A stretch of 64,000 nucleotides of DNA from Clostridiales bacterium (GTDB taxonomy: Bacteria; Bacillota; Clostridia; Lachnospirales; Lachnospiraceae), in NCBI GenBank assembly GCA_018366495.1, contig JAGZHZ010000004.1, forward strand, positions 1-64,000, in the 5' to 3' direction. The translations under genes and the position numbers were made by a program. The notes beneath the pieces were generated by a model, which saw only the letters and a program-made list of their open reading frames with translations, was not told where the DNA came from and made no database searches. Of the stretch, positions 1 through 8,384 are shown piece after piece (positions within the stretch are counted from its first letter, which is position 1; the number at the start of each line of letters is the position of its first letter).

Positions 1-2
1 AG

Positions 3-215
3 TATAAAATAAAACAAATAAAATTGGTAAATGAAAAAGAAAATCAAGATCATCATAAAGAAATTTGGTACGAAATTATGTTAGTTAGAATGAAGTTTCA
101 CTTAATGGAGCAAGGAGAATATACAGTACAATACTGGAAATTTGTAGATAAAGAAGAAAAACTATTGGCAGATGAAATTTTAAGAGATGGAGAATATCAA
201 AAAAAGAAGAGCTAG
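3..215 (+). CDS. 3' end of an unrecognised gene cut by the left edge
   Basis: The frame is open from the first bases of the window to a TAG at 213-215, giving about 70 residues rich in Glu, Lys and aromatic residues. No ribosome site precedes the only in-frame start candidates (TTG at 24, internal ATGs), so this is more likely the C-terminal end of a gene entering from the left, or a decayed remnant, than a complete small gene. It is more AT-rich than the genes that follow. I do not recognise a family. Confidence 0.3.
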   Translation, partial: YKIKQIKLVNEKENQDHHKEIWYEIMLVRMKFHLMEQGEYTVQYWKFVDKEEKLLADEILRDGEYQKKKS

Positions 216-382
216 ATTACAGAGCAAATTTAATATGGCATGGAGGATATAGTTTTTAAAATGGGAGAAAAAGGAAATGAAAAATCACATCTCAATGAAT
301 AGAATGAAATTTATGATTGTAATTGCCAAATAGCAAGTACCTTGACATTTGACGATTACTTTTAAAGGGAGGCTGTTGCAAA

Positions 383-423
383 AGTAGATAGATAATCTAC
401 TGGAGCAGCAGCTCCGTTTTTTT
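383..423 (+). terminator. Intrinsic terminator, plus strand
   Basis: Two adjoining hairpins: AGTAGAT/ATCTACT (383-401) followed by GGAGC/GCTCC (402-415) and a run of seven T. It probably ends the transcript entering from the left edge. Bases 216-382 contain no supportable gene. Confidence 0.65.
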
Positions 424-427
424 ACCT

Positions 428-458
428 TAAAAACAGAAAACGGACTCCGAAGAGTCCG
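428..458 (-). terminator. Intrinsic terminator of the YesL-like gene
   Basis: Read on the minus strand, GGACTC and GAGTCC close a TTCG tetraloop, followed by TTTTCTGTTTTT. This is a textbook cUUCGg terminator and lies 59 bases past the stop of the minus-strand gene at 517-1164. Confidence 0.8.
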
Positions 459-516
459 CAATCCGTAGTATAAGTAGTATAATAAGATACCTGTGAAAAT
501 CTCTTTTATGGGAACT

Positions 517-1164
517 TTAATTTTCAGACTTTCGTTCTTCAGGCGGTATATAGCAGTCAAAAATTTTTCTGAAGAAGTAAGAGTGAATGAAAATAATAAG
601 CGCAAATCCGATCACAAGCCAGATGAAAAGTCCATAAGCAAGAGAAAAATAGTCAAAAAAAGTGATGAACACAAATGTGGCTGTAATAGCAATCATCAGG
701 ATCGTATAAGGCAGATGGCGGATCGACATCAGAAGAGCATTCTTCAATGTTACTTTGACAGGATTATAAAATCGCGCCAGAACAGGAAATACATACAGAA
801 AAACCATTACTGCGAAGAAAACGGCCACAATCATGAGATAGTTTAAAACAGCGGATACAGATCCCTCCATTGCGCCGATAATCCTAAAATCAAAGAAAAC
901 AAGGATGCCCAGAAATAAAAAAATAAGCCAGATGATCGTGGATTGTCTGAAGTTTTCTTTAAAAGAATGAAAAAAGCTTCTTGCTATATAAGATTCTTCT
1001 CCGCGGACTTTTTTCATTGCCACATAGTACGCTGCTGTGAACGAGGCGCCGACTGTGACAATCGGGATACAGCAGATTAAAAATAAAAAGTTTAAAATAA
1101 CAAGATCAGCCACATTTCCCATAAAGCGAAAAAATGGGTTGTCTATCTGAAATAAACGATTCAT
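517..1164 (-). CDS. YesL-like (DUF624) membrane protein
   Basis: A 215-residue integral membrane protein with about five hydrophobic segments. The N-terminus (IDNPFFRFMGNVADLVILN) and the segment CIPIVTVGASFTAAYYVAMK are typical of the DUF624/YesL family, whose members are usually encoded beside carbohydrate ABC transporter operons; the molecular function is unknown. An AAGGA ribosome site precedes the ATG at 1164. It is divergent from the sugar operon starting at 1803, which suggests a common physiological role, but no shared operator with this gene is clear. Family call is firm, role is inference. Confidence 0.8.
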   Translation of the reverse strand: MNRLFQIDNPFFRFMGNVADLVILNFLFLICCIPIVTVGASFTAAYYVAMKKVRGEESYIARSFFHSFKENFRQSTIIWLIFLFLGILVFFDFRIIGAMEGSVSAVLNYLMIVAVFFAVMVFLYVFPVLARFYNPVKVTLKNALLMSIRHLPYTILMIAITATFVFITFFDYFSLAYGLFIWLVIGFALIIFIHSYFFRKIFDCYIPPEERKSEN

Positions 1165-1677
1165 ACCGAAATCCTTTCATATGTTAGAAATATACATTCT
1201 TTTTTATCATCCACAAAAAAATTGCGATTGGATGAAAAAATTATTATAAAAATCAGACACAAAATAATTGCTCTGTGAGATGATTCTATTCTATCATACG
1301 CATCTGAAAAAGTACACCTTTTCATGCCGCCACATCTGAATCTGAAAAGGTGATACCATTTCATCCTGTCATATCTGAATTTGGGGCAGGTCATAAAAAT
1401 ATCTTTAAAAATTGATTCCGCACAGACCATTTGCCAGATCTGAAAATTTTGCGCTATAGTCAGAATCACAATAGCAAAAAACGAAAAAAAGAGAAGAAAT
1501 GAGATGAGATTGTAAAAAACATACAAAAAAATAATATATAATTTGGAAAATAAAGCGATATACAAAATAAAAATAACGTGGTAGTATGAAGACATAGGAA
1601 ATATGTATAATTTAGAATATAGATAACAAAAAAATAATAGCAAAGTGCAATTAATAGTATTGGATTTTGGTTAAAAA

Positions 1678-1691
1678 TGAAACCCGTTTCA
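1678..1691. promoter_or_regulatory. LacI-type operator O1
   Basis: TGAAACCCGTTTCA, a near-perfect 14-bp palindrome differing by one base from O2 and O3. It lies 87 bp upstream of O2. The local LacI-family gene (5637-6644) is the obvious candidate binder. Confidence 0.7.
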
Positions 1692-1764
1692 TAAAAATAT
1701 ATTCTAAATATACATATCTTGATTGTTTCGGGAAAATATAATCAAGGGAAATTTCAGAAAATTA

Positions 1765-1778
1765 TGAAACCGGTTTCA
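1765..1778. promoter_or_regulatory. LacI/CcpA-type operator O2
   Basis: TGAAACCGGTTTCA, a perfect palindrome 25 bp upstream of the binding-protein start codon. It also satisfies the catabolite-response (cre) consensus TGWAANCGNTNWCA, so CcpA binding instead of, or as well as, the local LacI protein cannot be excluded. Confidence 0.75.
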
Positions 1779-1802
1779 CGCCAAATTAGCGGAGGTAGAA
1801 AA

Positions 1803-2891
1803 ATGAAGAAAAAATTATTAGCAGCATTATTGGCAGCATCTATGATGACAGCAGCAGCAGTACCTGTATATGCTTCAGAGGATGAACTTCCAAGTGCAGA
1901 CGTAGCAGAGCAGGGATATGACTTTTATGATCAGGCAGTACAGTATAATGATATCAGAGAAGAATTAGGGGCAGTTCCAAAATTAGACGAAGCAGTTACA
2001 ATCGGATTTGCGACAAAGACATTTGAAAATGAATTCTGGCGTATGGAAAAAGAAGGAGCAGAATGGGGCGCAGAAATGTTCCAGGATGCAGGATATGATC
2101 TGACGATTGATGTGCGTGGAGCACAGACGGAATCTGACGAAGAAGGTCAGCTGACATTGATGATGGATATGGTCAATAAAGGTTACAATGCCATTATGAT
2201 TTCCGGTATCTCGGAAGGAAATCTGGTTCCTGGATGTGAAGCAGCAATGGAAAAGGGAATCGAACTGACAACCGTAATGGACGCATTCAGCCCTTATGCA
2301 GGAACAACAGTAGGCGCATGGCATTACATGGCAGGAAAACAGGGAGCAGAGTGGATCTACAACAAGATAGGACAGGAAGGACAGGTTGCCTGCATCACAG
2401 GTCTTAGCCAGGCTACAGCAGCACAAGCTCGTACACAGGGATTCAATGATTTCTTTGCAGAGCAGAACAACGATAAGATTGAGATCGTGGCAGTACAGAA
2501 CGGAGACTGGGATCGCCAGAAAGCATACAACATTACTGAAACGTTATTGCAGCAGTACCCAGATCTGAAAGGAATCTACTGCAACAACGATACAATGGCT
2601 ATGGGAAGTCTGGAAGCGATCAAGGCAGCAGGCAGCGATTGCGTAGTAGTAGGAACAGACGGAACAAGTGAAGCGATTGCATCTATTCAGGAAGGCGAAC
2701 TGGATGCGACAGTAGACTTCTCACCAAAGGTAATGGGAGCAATCGGAGTAGAGATGACTATCCGTAAACTGGCAGGACAGGATGTGCCGAAGGTTGTATA
2801 TGCACCACAGTGCGTACGCGACAGCGAGAATGTAGACAAGACATTTGAAGAGATCTTTGGATATGAATATGAACCTGTTTTTGAAGAATAA
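1803..2891 (+). CDS. Sugar ABC transporter substrate-binding protein, ribose type
   Basis: A 362-residue extracellular binding protein of the periplasmic-binding-protein I class (RbsB/XylF-like), expected to capture a monosaccharide for the ABC ATPase and permease encoded next. The start at 1803 is set by GGAGG at 1791-1795; the frame runs further upstream across operator O2 but without a ribosome site. Residues 1-24 form a signal peptide ending VPVYA. There is no cysteine at the cleavage region, so this is a type-I signal rather than the lipoprotein signal expected for a Gram-positive binding protein. The sugar cannot be read from the sequence; the ribokinase-like gene downstream suggests a pentose. 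First gene of a probable eight-gene operon. Confidence 0.9.
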   Translation: MKKKLLAALLAASMMTAAAVPVYASEDELPSADVAEQGYDFYDQAVQYNDIREELGAVPKLDEAVTIGFATKTFENEFWRMEKEGAEWGAEMFQDAGYDLTIDVRGAQTESDEEGQLTLMMDMVNKGYNAIMISGISEGNLVPGCEAAMEKGIELTTVMDAFSPYAGTTVGAWHYMAGKQGAEWIYNKIGQEGQVACITGLSQATAAQARTQGFNDFFAEQNNDKIEIVAVQNGDWDRQKAYNITETLLQQYPDLKGIYCNNDTMAMGSLEAIKAAGSDCVVVGTDGTSEAIASIQEGELDATVDFSPKVMGAIGVEMTIRKLAGQDVPKVVYAPQCVRDSENVDKTFEEIFGYEYEPVFEE

Positions 2892-2977
2892 CAAGTAATG
2901 TGAAATGTGAAATGATTTCGCAATATATCAGAGAGACAGCAAAATCGCAATAATCTTAAAAATTATTATCTTAAAAA

Positions 2978-3016
2978 ATATTTTGCTCTGATTACAAAGT
3001 AATCAGAGCAAAATAT
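2978..3016. other. 17-bp perfect hairpin between binding protein and ABC ATPase
   Basis: ATATTTTGCTCTGATTA (2978-2994) and its exact reverse complement (3000-3016) enclose a 5-base loop. There is no T run on the plus side, so on the operon mRNA it is more likely a stabilising or partial-attenuation hairpin than a full terminator; it would favour expression of the binding protein over the transporter. Confidence 0.6.
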
Positions 3017-3026
3017 AAAACAGAAC

Positions 3027-3040
3027 TGAAACCGGTTTCA
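3027..3040. promoter_or_regulatory. LacI/CcpA-type operator O3
   Basis: TGAAACCGGTTTCA, identical to O2, located between the hairpin at 2978-3016 and the ABC ATPase start at 3123. An internal operator could serve a second promoter, a transcription roadblock, or DNA looping to O1/O2. Confidence 0.7.
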
Positions 3041-3122
3041 AAAGAGAAGAGAATATCTTTTCTTTCCGGTGAATCAGACCGTAACAAGAAAACGTCTGTG
3101 AAAGAAAAAATAAAGGATAGAA

Positions 3123-4625
3123 ATGTGTATGGAAAAATATATTGAAATTCAACATATCACAAAGATATTCCCCGGACAAAAAGCGTTGGATGACGTATCG
3201 TTTTCCGTCAATAAAGGCGAGATACACGCTTTGGTGGGCGAAAACGGCGCAGGAAAAAGTACGCTGCTGAATATACTGCACGGAGTATTTCCAGCAAGCA
3301 GCGGTACAATTAAAATCGGGGGTCAGGAAGTACATTTTGCAAATGCCAGTGAAGCGATTCATTTTGGAATCGCAAAAGTTCATCAGGAAATCAGTGTAAT
3401 TCCGGAGATGACAGTGGCACAGAATCTGATGCTGGGAAAAGAACCGTGCAAATATGGGATGATTGATCACAAGAAGATGAATCAAACTGCACAGGAACTT
3501 CTCGATAAACTGCACTGCAACTTTTCGGCAGAAGATAAGATCGGTGATTTGACAGCAGGTGAGAAACAGATGATTGGTATTGCAAAGGCATTGCAGCTCA
3601 ATGCCAGCGTCATTTCATTTGATGAGCCGACGGCATCTCTAAGCGATGCTGAGGTAAAGATTCTGTTTGAAATTATTCATGAGCTGAAAAAATCAGGAGT
3701 CACCATTTTATATATCAGTCATAAGATGGATGAAATTTTTGCTCACTGCGACCGTGCAACCGTACTGCGTGACGGAAAATATATCACGACACTGGAACTA
3801 AAAAACTGTACGGAAGAAGATTTAATTCATGCAATGGTCGGAAGAGATGTATCTTTGTTCGCAAAGAGAACAAAGCCGTCCAGATGTGACAAAAATCAGA
3901 CTGTGTTAAAAGTCAGTCATTTTTCAGGAGAAGCGTTCCAGAATGTAGACTTTGAGCTGCACAAAGGAGAAATTTTAGGATTCTTTGGATTGGTAGGAGC
4001 AGGCCGAACAGAAGTCATGAGAGCGATCTATGGAGCAGACAGAGCCACAGGAGGAACTGTGGAGTACAACGGAAAGATTTTAAACTGCAAAAAGCCGACA
4101 GATGCGGTGAAAGCAGGAATTGCCCTGATCTCTGAGAATCGAAAAGAGGAAGGCGTGATTCCAAATCTGGCAAATATGGACAATATTGCAATCTCCAGCC
4201 TGAAAAAATATCAGAAAGGTATGTTTGTCAGCAATTCGATGAAGGCGGACAATGCAAAGAGAGTTGGAGAGCAGGTAGGTTTAACCCCGAATGATCCGGA
4301 GTTTATGACATCAAGCCTGTCAGGAGGAAATGCGCAGAAAGTAATTCTGGCCAGATGGATGTCAACAGATGCAGATCTGATGATTTTTGATGAACCTACA
4401 AAAGGAATTGATATCGGAGCAAAGGCAGAGATTTATCGTCTGATGGAAGATATGGTGGAAAACGGGAAATCAATCATTATGGTTTCTTCTGAATTGACTG
4501 AGATTATGGGCATGAGCGACAGAATTTTAGTTATGCGTGAAGGAGAAATCGTAAAAGAGATCCTGCGGGAAGAATTCTCAGAGGACAACATTCTTAAATA
4601 TGCAGTAGGGGGAAGTACAAAATGA
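3123..4625 (+). CDS. Sugar ABC transporter ATPase, two-domain RbsA type
   Basis: A 500-residue ATPase with two fused nucleotide-binding domains, as in RbsA/MglA/XylG, powering the permease at 4622. The N-terminal domain has Walker A GENGAGKST (residues 39-47), signature LTAGEKQ and Walker B VISFDEPT. The C-terminal domain has the degenerate GLVGAGRTE P-loop usual for this family, signature LSGGNAQK and Walker B LMIFDEPT. A GGA ribosome site at 3115-3117 suits ATG 3123; ATG 3129, two codons later, is also possible. Length and domain order are standard for the family. Its last four bases overlap the permease start. Confidence 0.93.
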   Translation: MCMEKYIEIQHITKIFPGQKALDDVSFSVNKGEIHALVGENGAGKSTLLNILHGVFPASSGTIKIGGQEVHFANASEAIHFGIAKVHQEISVIPEMTVAQNLMLGKEPCKYGMIDHKKMNQTAQELLDKLHCNFSAEDKIGDLTAGEKQMIGIAKALQLNASVISFDEPTASLSDAEVKILFEIIHELKKSGVTILYISHKMDEIFAHCDRATVLRDGKYITTLELKNCTEEDLIHAMVGRDVSLFAKRTKPSRCDKNQTVLKVSHFSGEAFQNVDFELHKGEILGFFGLVGAGRTEVMRAIYGADRATGGTVEYNGKILNCKKPTDAVKAGIALISENRKEEGVIPNLANMDNIAISSLKKYQKGMFVSNSMKADNAKRVGEQVGLTPNDPEFMTSSLSGGNAQKVILARWMSTDADLMIFDEPTKGIDIGAKAEIYRLMEDMVENGKSIIMVSSELTEIMGMSDRILVMREGEIVKEILREEFSEDNILKYAVGGSTK

Positions 4626-5596
4626 AAAAATTTTACCAAAAATATCGCCGAGAATTTAGTGTTGTAGTAGCGATTATTATTACATTTGCCTTCTTTGGCA
4701 TTATGAATCCAGCTTATTTCAGTGTAGCAAATATTTCTACAATTATTACACAGTCTGTTACATATGGATTGATGGGTATCGGTATGACATGCGTAATCAT
4801 CACAGGCGGAATTGACCTGAGTGTTGGCTCGGTGTTGGCGCTTGTTGCCTGTGTTGCTGCTCAGCTTGCAAAAGCGGGACTTCCGATTCCGATATGGATT
4901 GCTTTATGTCTCGTGATTGGATTCGGATTAGGTATCATCAATGGTTTCCTGATTTCCAAATTACATCTTCAGCCATTCGTGGCTACTATGGGTACAATGT
5001 CCATCTACAGAGGACTTGCATATGTTATCACAGGAGGATATCCTGTACTTAGTGTTCCAAAGAGCTATCGAAATGTGTTCAACAGCACATTAGCTCCGAA
5101 CGTTTCTGTTTCTGTTCTGATTTTCTTTGTATTTGCAATTGTTATGACAATCGTCATGAAAAAGACAAGACTGGGAAGTCATATCTATGCAATCGGAGGA
5201 AACGAGGATGCAACAAGATTATCGGGTGTACGCGTTGTTTTCACAAAAGTGATGGCATATGGAATTGCTATGCTGGGTACCACACTGGCAGCTATGATTC
5301 TGGTAGGACGTTTAGGAACAGGCGATCCTTCTACAGGACAGGGATATGAGCTCGATGCGATTGCAGCAGCTGCTATCGGAGGAACTTCCATGGCAGGAGG
5401 AAGAGGAAATATCTTTGGAACAGTATTAGGAGCGATTTTGTTCTCAGCACTGAAGTGCGGTCTGATTACTATGGGCGTGGATACGTTCTATCAGTTTATC
5501 GTGACAGGTATCGTTATTGTTATTGCTGCTTATCTGGAGATTATTCAGAATTATTTCCTTCAGAAAAAATCATCCAAGGGCGCTCAGAAAGCATAA
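4622..5596 (+). CDS. Sugar ABC transporter permease, RbsC type
   Basis: A 324-residue polytopic membrane protein of the RbsC/XylH family that forms the transmembrane channel with the preceding ATPase. Diagnostic motifs are GGIDLSVGSVLALVA near residue 60 and AAIGGTSMAGGRGNIFGT near residue 255. It begins in an ATGA overlap with the ATPase, implying translational coupling. Hydrophobic segments span most of its length and the C-terminus is basic. Substrate inferred only from context (pentose-like sugar). Confidence 0.93.
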   Translation: MKKFYQKYRREFSVVVAIIITFAFFGIMNPAYFSVANISTIITQSVTYGLMGIGMTCVIITGGIDLSVGSVLALVACVAAQLAKAGLPIPIWIALCLVIGFGLGIINGFLISKLHLQPFVATMGTMSIYRGLAYVITGGYPVLSVPKSYRNVFNSTLAPNVSVSVLIFFVFAIVMTIVMKKTRLGSHIYAIGGNEDATRLSGVRVVFTKVMAYGIAMLGTTLAAMILVGRLGTGDPSTGQGYELDAIAAAAIGGTSMAGGRGNIFGTVLGAILFSALKCGLITMGVDTFYQFIVTGIVIVIAAYLEIIQNYFLQKKSSKGAQKA

Positions 5597-5636
5597 GTGA
5601 TTAACGGTAAATTTAAAGTAAAAGCGGAGGAAAGAT

Positions 5637-6644
5637 ATGGTTCTTTTGCGGGATATTGCGAAAATTGCCGGAGTATCTCCCTCAACAGTATCAAGGGTTA
5701 TCAATAATTCAGCCCAGGTAAAAGCAGATAAAAGGCAGCGTGTGATGGAGGCAATCCAGAAGACAGGATTTGTTCCGAATGAGCTGGCCAGATCATTTTA
5801 TAATAACAGTGCAAAAATTATCGGAGTGATTTCTCCAGATATTGATAACCCTTTTTTTAATGACGTTGTCAATGCCATTGAAAAAGAGATTTATCGAATG
5901 GGATATCGCATGATGATGTTTTTTGTGAATGGTGATATGGAAAAATTGAGATCTGCGATCAATATATTAGAAACATTGCAGGCAGAAGGAATTATTCTGA
6001 TGTCAAATGCGGAGGATGTTCAGGAAGCATTTAACAATAGTACAACCCCCGTAGTTGTCTTCGACCGCGAGGCAAAAAACAGCAAGGAGTTTTTATATAT
6101 CCATTCTAATAATTATGAAGGTGGGAGAATTGCGGCAGAACATTTAATTCATTGTGGATGTAAGAATTTGATTCATATAAAAGGTCCTCAAAAGCTGTCT
6201 GTAGCACGGGATCGATTCAGAGGATACTGTGACGGATGCAGCAAATACCATATAGAAATAAAAAGCCTGGAATCTGATTATACTTTTGAATCAGGCAGAG
6301 AGGCTGGACAGGACATATTAAGGTTATATTCAGACGTAGATGGAATTGTAGCAGCGAATGATATTGTGGCAGTTGCGGTCATGAAAGAGCTTCAGTGCGG
6401 CGGGAAACGCATACCGGAGGATGTGCAGATCATCGGATTTGATGATATTGAACTTTCACAGATTATGAATCCTGAACTGACAACGATCAGGCAGCATGTG
6501 AGCGATATGGGAAAAGTAGCTGTCCAGGCTATCATTGATCATAAGGAGCGGAAAGAAAAAAGTAAAGAAATTGTTTTTTCTGTAGAATTAGTAGAGCGAG
6601 GATCAACAAGAAAAAAGAAAAGTGATGAGGATAGCAAAATATGA
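5637..6644 (+). CDS. LacI-family transcriptional regulator
   Basis: A 335-residue LacI/GalR repressor. The N-terminal helix-turn-helix (LRDIAKIAGVSPSTVSRVIN) and hinge occupy residues 3-60; the rest is the sugar-responsive periplasmic-binding-like core ending in GFDDIELSQIMNPELTTI, where the conserved Asp contacts effector sugars. GGAGG about ten bases upstream fixes ATG 5637. It overlaps the kinase gene by four bases. Likely target: the three TGAAAC-CGTTTCA palindromes at 1678, 1765 and 3027 (inference). It is RbsR-like in context; orthology to RbsR is not demonstrated. Confidence 0.92.
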   Translation: MVLLRDIAKIAGVSPSTVSRVINNSAQVKADKRQRVMEAIQKTGFVPNELARSFYNNSAKIIGVISPDIDNPFFNDVVNAIEKEIYRMGYRMMMFFVNGDMEKLRSAINILETLQAEGIILMSNAEDVQEAFNNSTTPVVVFDREAKNSKEFLYIHSNNYEGGRIAAEHLIHCGCKNLIHIKGPQKLSVARDRFRGYCDGCSKYHIEIKSLESDYTFESGREAGQDILRLYSDVDGIVAANDIVAVAVMKELQCGGKRIPEDVQIIGFDDIELSQIMNPELTTIRQHVSDMGKVAVQAIIDHKERKEKSKEIVFSVELVERGSTRKKKSDEDSKI

Positions 6645-7543
6645 AAGTACTGAGTTATGGTTCACTAAATATTGACAATGTCTATACGGTCGACCATTTC
6701 GTGAGAAGTGGAGAGACGATGTCCTCTCTTAAAATGGAAGTATTCTCTGGAGGAAAAGGATTAAACCAGTCGATTGCTCTGGCAAAAAGTGGAGTCCAGG
6801 TATGGCATGCCGGGGCAGTCGGAAAAAAAGATGGGGATTTCCTTTTAGAACAGCTGGAAGAAGTCGGGGTACACATCGAATTGATTTCAAAACTTCCTGT
6901 AAAAACAGGACATGCGATCATACAAAGAAACAGGGAAGGACAGAACTGTATTTTATTATTCGGCGGTGCAAACCAGCAGGTGACAAGAGAACAGATTGAT
7001 CATGTGATGGAACAGTTTTCAGATGGAGATTTTTTAATCCTCCAGAATGAAATCAGCGAGATCGGTTATATTATGCAGAAAGCACATGAGAAGAAAATGA
7101 AAATTGTTTTAAATCCTTCCCCTATGGATGAAAAAATATTTACATATCCGCTTGACTATGTAGATTATTTTATCCTGAATGAAATTGAAGCCAGAGATCT
7201 GTGCGGACATGACGGAACGGGAGACGAGCTGCTTGAATTGCTGGCAGAAAAATTCCCGATGGCTAAAATTGTTTTAACACTTGGAGAGGAAGGCTCCATT
7301 TATAAAGATCAGGAGAAAGTGATTCGCCAGCCGGTTTTTAAAGTAGATGTAGTTGACACTACAGCGGCAGGGGATACGTTTACAGGATTTTTTATTGGAG
7401 GACTCGTTCTCGGTGAAACACCTGAGACGGCAATGGAGAATGCGGCAAAGGCTTCTGCCATTGCGGTCACACGTGCGGGGGCGGCGCCGTCTATCCCATA
7501 CAGAAAAGAGCTGTCTGAAGAAGTTTCTGTTTCTATGAAGTAG
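6641..7543 (+). CDS. PfkB-family sugar kinase, ribokinase-like
   Basis: A 300-residue PfkB/ribokinase-family kinase that would phosphorylate the imported sugar with ATP. It carries the substrate-side GGKGLNQS motif (residues 37-44; ribokinases have GGKGANQ) and the catalytic signature DTTAAGDTF (239-247) with base Asp245. Within the family it looks closest to ribokinase. It overlaps the regulator by four bases (ATGA) so it is translated with it. Together with the downstream transaldolase and transketolase, the product would enter the pentose phosphate pathway. The exact sugar is unproven. Confidence 0.88.
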   Translation: MKVLSYGSLNIDNVYTVDHFVRSGETMSSLKMEVFSGGKGLNQSIALAKSGVQVWHAGAVGKKDGDFLLEQLEEVGVHIELISKLPVKTGHAIIQRNREGQNCILLFGGANQQVTREQIDHVMEQFSDGDFLILQNEISEIGYIMQKAHEKKMKIVLNPSPMDEKIFTYPLDYVDYFILNEIEARDLCGHDGTGDELLELLAEKFPMAKIVLTLGEEGSIYKDQEKVIRQPVFKVDVVDTTAAGDTFTGFFIGGLVLGETPETAMENAAKASAIAVTRAGAAPSIPYRKELSEEVSVSMK

Positions 7544-7612
7544 GGGGGAACAGTTCAAAGGACAGTATCGTTCTGAAGGTTTCAGAAACTGAATATTTTT
7601 ACTGGACAAAAA

Positions 7613-7648
7613 GTGACCGCCTGCGTCTTTTACGGCTCTGGCGGTCAC
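7613..7648. other. Intercistronic hairpin without T run
   Basis: GTGACCGCC (7613-7621) pairs perfectly with GGCGGTCAC (7640-7648) around an 18-base loop. No T tract follows, so it is likely an mRNA processing or stability element separating transport/kinase genes from the pentose-phosphate genes. Confidence 0.5.
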
Positions 7649-7712
7649 CATTGTTATAGAAGGAAAACGGCAGGTCGATTCAGATCTGTACAGAGAAAGA
7701 GAGGTAAGATAA

Positions 7713-8366
7713 ATGAAATTATTTATTGATACAGCAAAAATTGAGGATATTAAAAAGGCAAATGATATGGGAGTGATCTGTGGTGTGACAACGAATCCTT
7801 CTCTGATTGCAAAGGAGGGAAGAGATTTTGTGGAAGTCATCAGAGAGATTACGCAGATTGTGGACGGACCGATCAGCGGAGAGGTGAAGGCGACGACGAC
7901 AGATGCAGAGGGAATGATCCGGGAAGGAAGGCAGATCGCTGCTATTCATAAAAATATGGTGGTGAAGATTCCTATGACAATAGAAGGATTGAAGGCAGTG
8001 AAAGTATTATCATCAGAGGGGATCAAAACAAATGTGACCTTGATCTTTACAGCAAATCAGGCATTGCTTGCAGCAAGAGCGGGCGCTTCCTATGTCTCGC
8101 CGTTTCTGGGAAGACTTGATGATATCAATGTCAGAGGCGTCGATCTGATTCAGGAGATTGCAGAAATATTTGCGGTTGCAGGGATTGAGACGGAGATCAT
8201 TGCGGCAAGTGTCAGAAATCCGATCCATGTCACAGATTGTGCACTTGCGGGGGCAGACATCGCAACCGTTCCATATAAAGTCATTGAACAAATGACAAAA
8301 CATCCTTTGACCGATGCAGGAATTGCAAAATTTCAGGCAGACTATAAGGCAGTTTTTGGCGAATGA
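7713..8366 (+). CDS. Transaldolase, small TalC/MipB-type
   Basis: A 217-residue member of the short transaldolase/fructose-6-phosphate aldolase family. Schiff-base Lys85 lies in VVKIPMT, Asp6 in LFIDTA, and the GVTTNPSLI motif is at 24-32. The position equivalent to Tyr131 of E. coli fructose-6-phosphate aldolase is Phe131 here (YVSPFLGRLDD); Phe at this site is the transaldolase state in studied enzymes, so I predict transfer of dihydroxyacetone units between sugar phosphates rather than free aldolase activity. It sits 18 bp before the transketolase pair, consistent with a non-oxidative pentose phosphate module. Confidence 0.9.
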   Translation: MKLFIDTAKIEDIKKANDMGVICGVTTNPSLIAKEGRDFVEVIREITQIVDGPISGEVKATTTDAEGMIREGRQIAAIHKNMVVKIPMTIEGLKAVKVLSSEGIKTNVTLIFTANQALLAARAGASYVSPFLGRLDDINVRGVDLIQEIAEIFAVAGIETEIIAASVRNPIHVTDCALAGADIATVPYKVIEQMTKHPLTDAGIAKFQADYKAVFGE

Positions 8367-8384
8367 CGCCGCGGAGGAACGCAG

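Larger units (their letters stand above)
1165..1802. other. Intergenic control region of the sugar operon
   Basis: 638 bases of AT-rich DNA between the divergent YesL-like gene and the binding-protein gene. It holds the two LacI-type palindromes at 1678-1691 and 1765-1778. A TATATT at 1698-1703 could be a -10 element, but I cannot find a well-spaced -35. A 160-codon minus-strand open frame here (1161-1643) is a low-complexity hydrophobic artefact of AT-rich sequence with no ribosome site. Confidence 0.5.

Noticed and set aside
1161..1643. 160-codon minus-strand open frame upstream of the sugar operon
   Set aside because: AT-rich low-complexity hydrophobic translation, no ribosome site, and it occupies the operator region.
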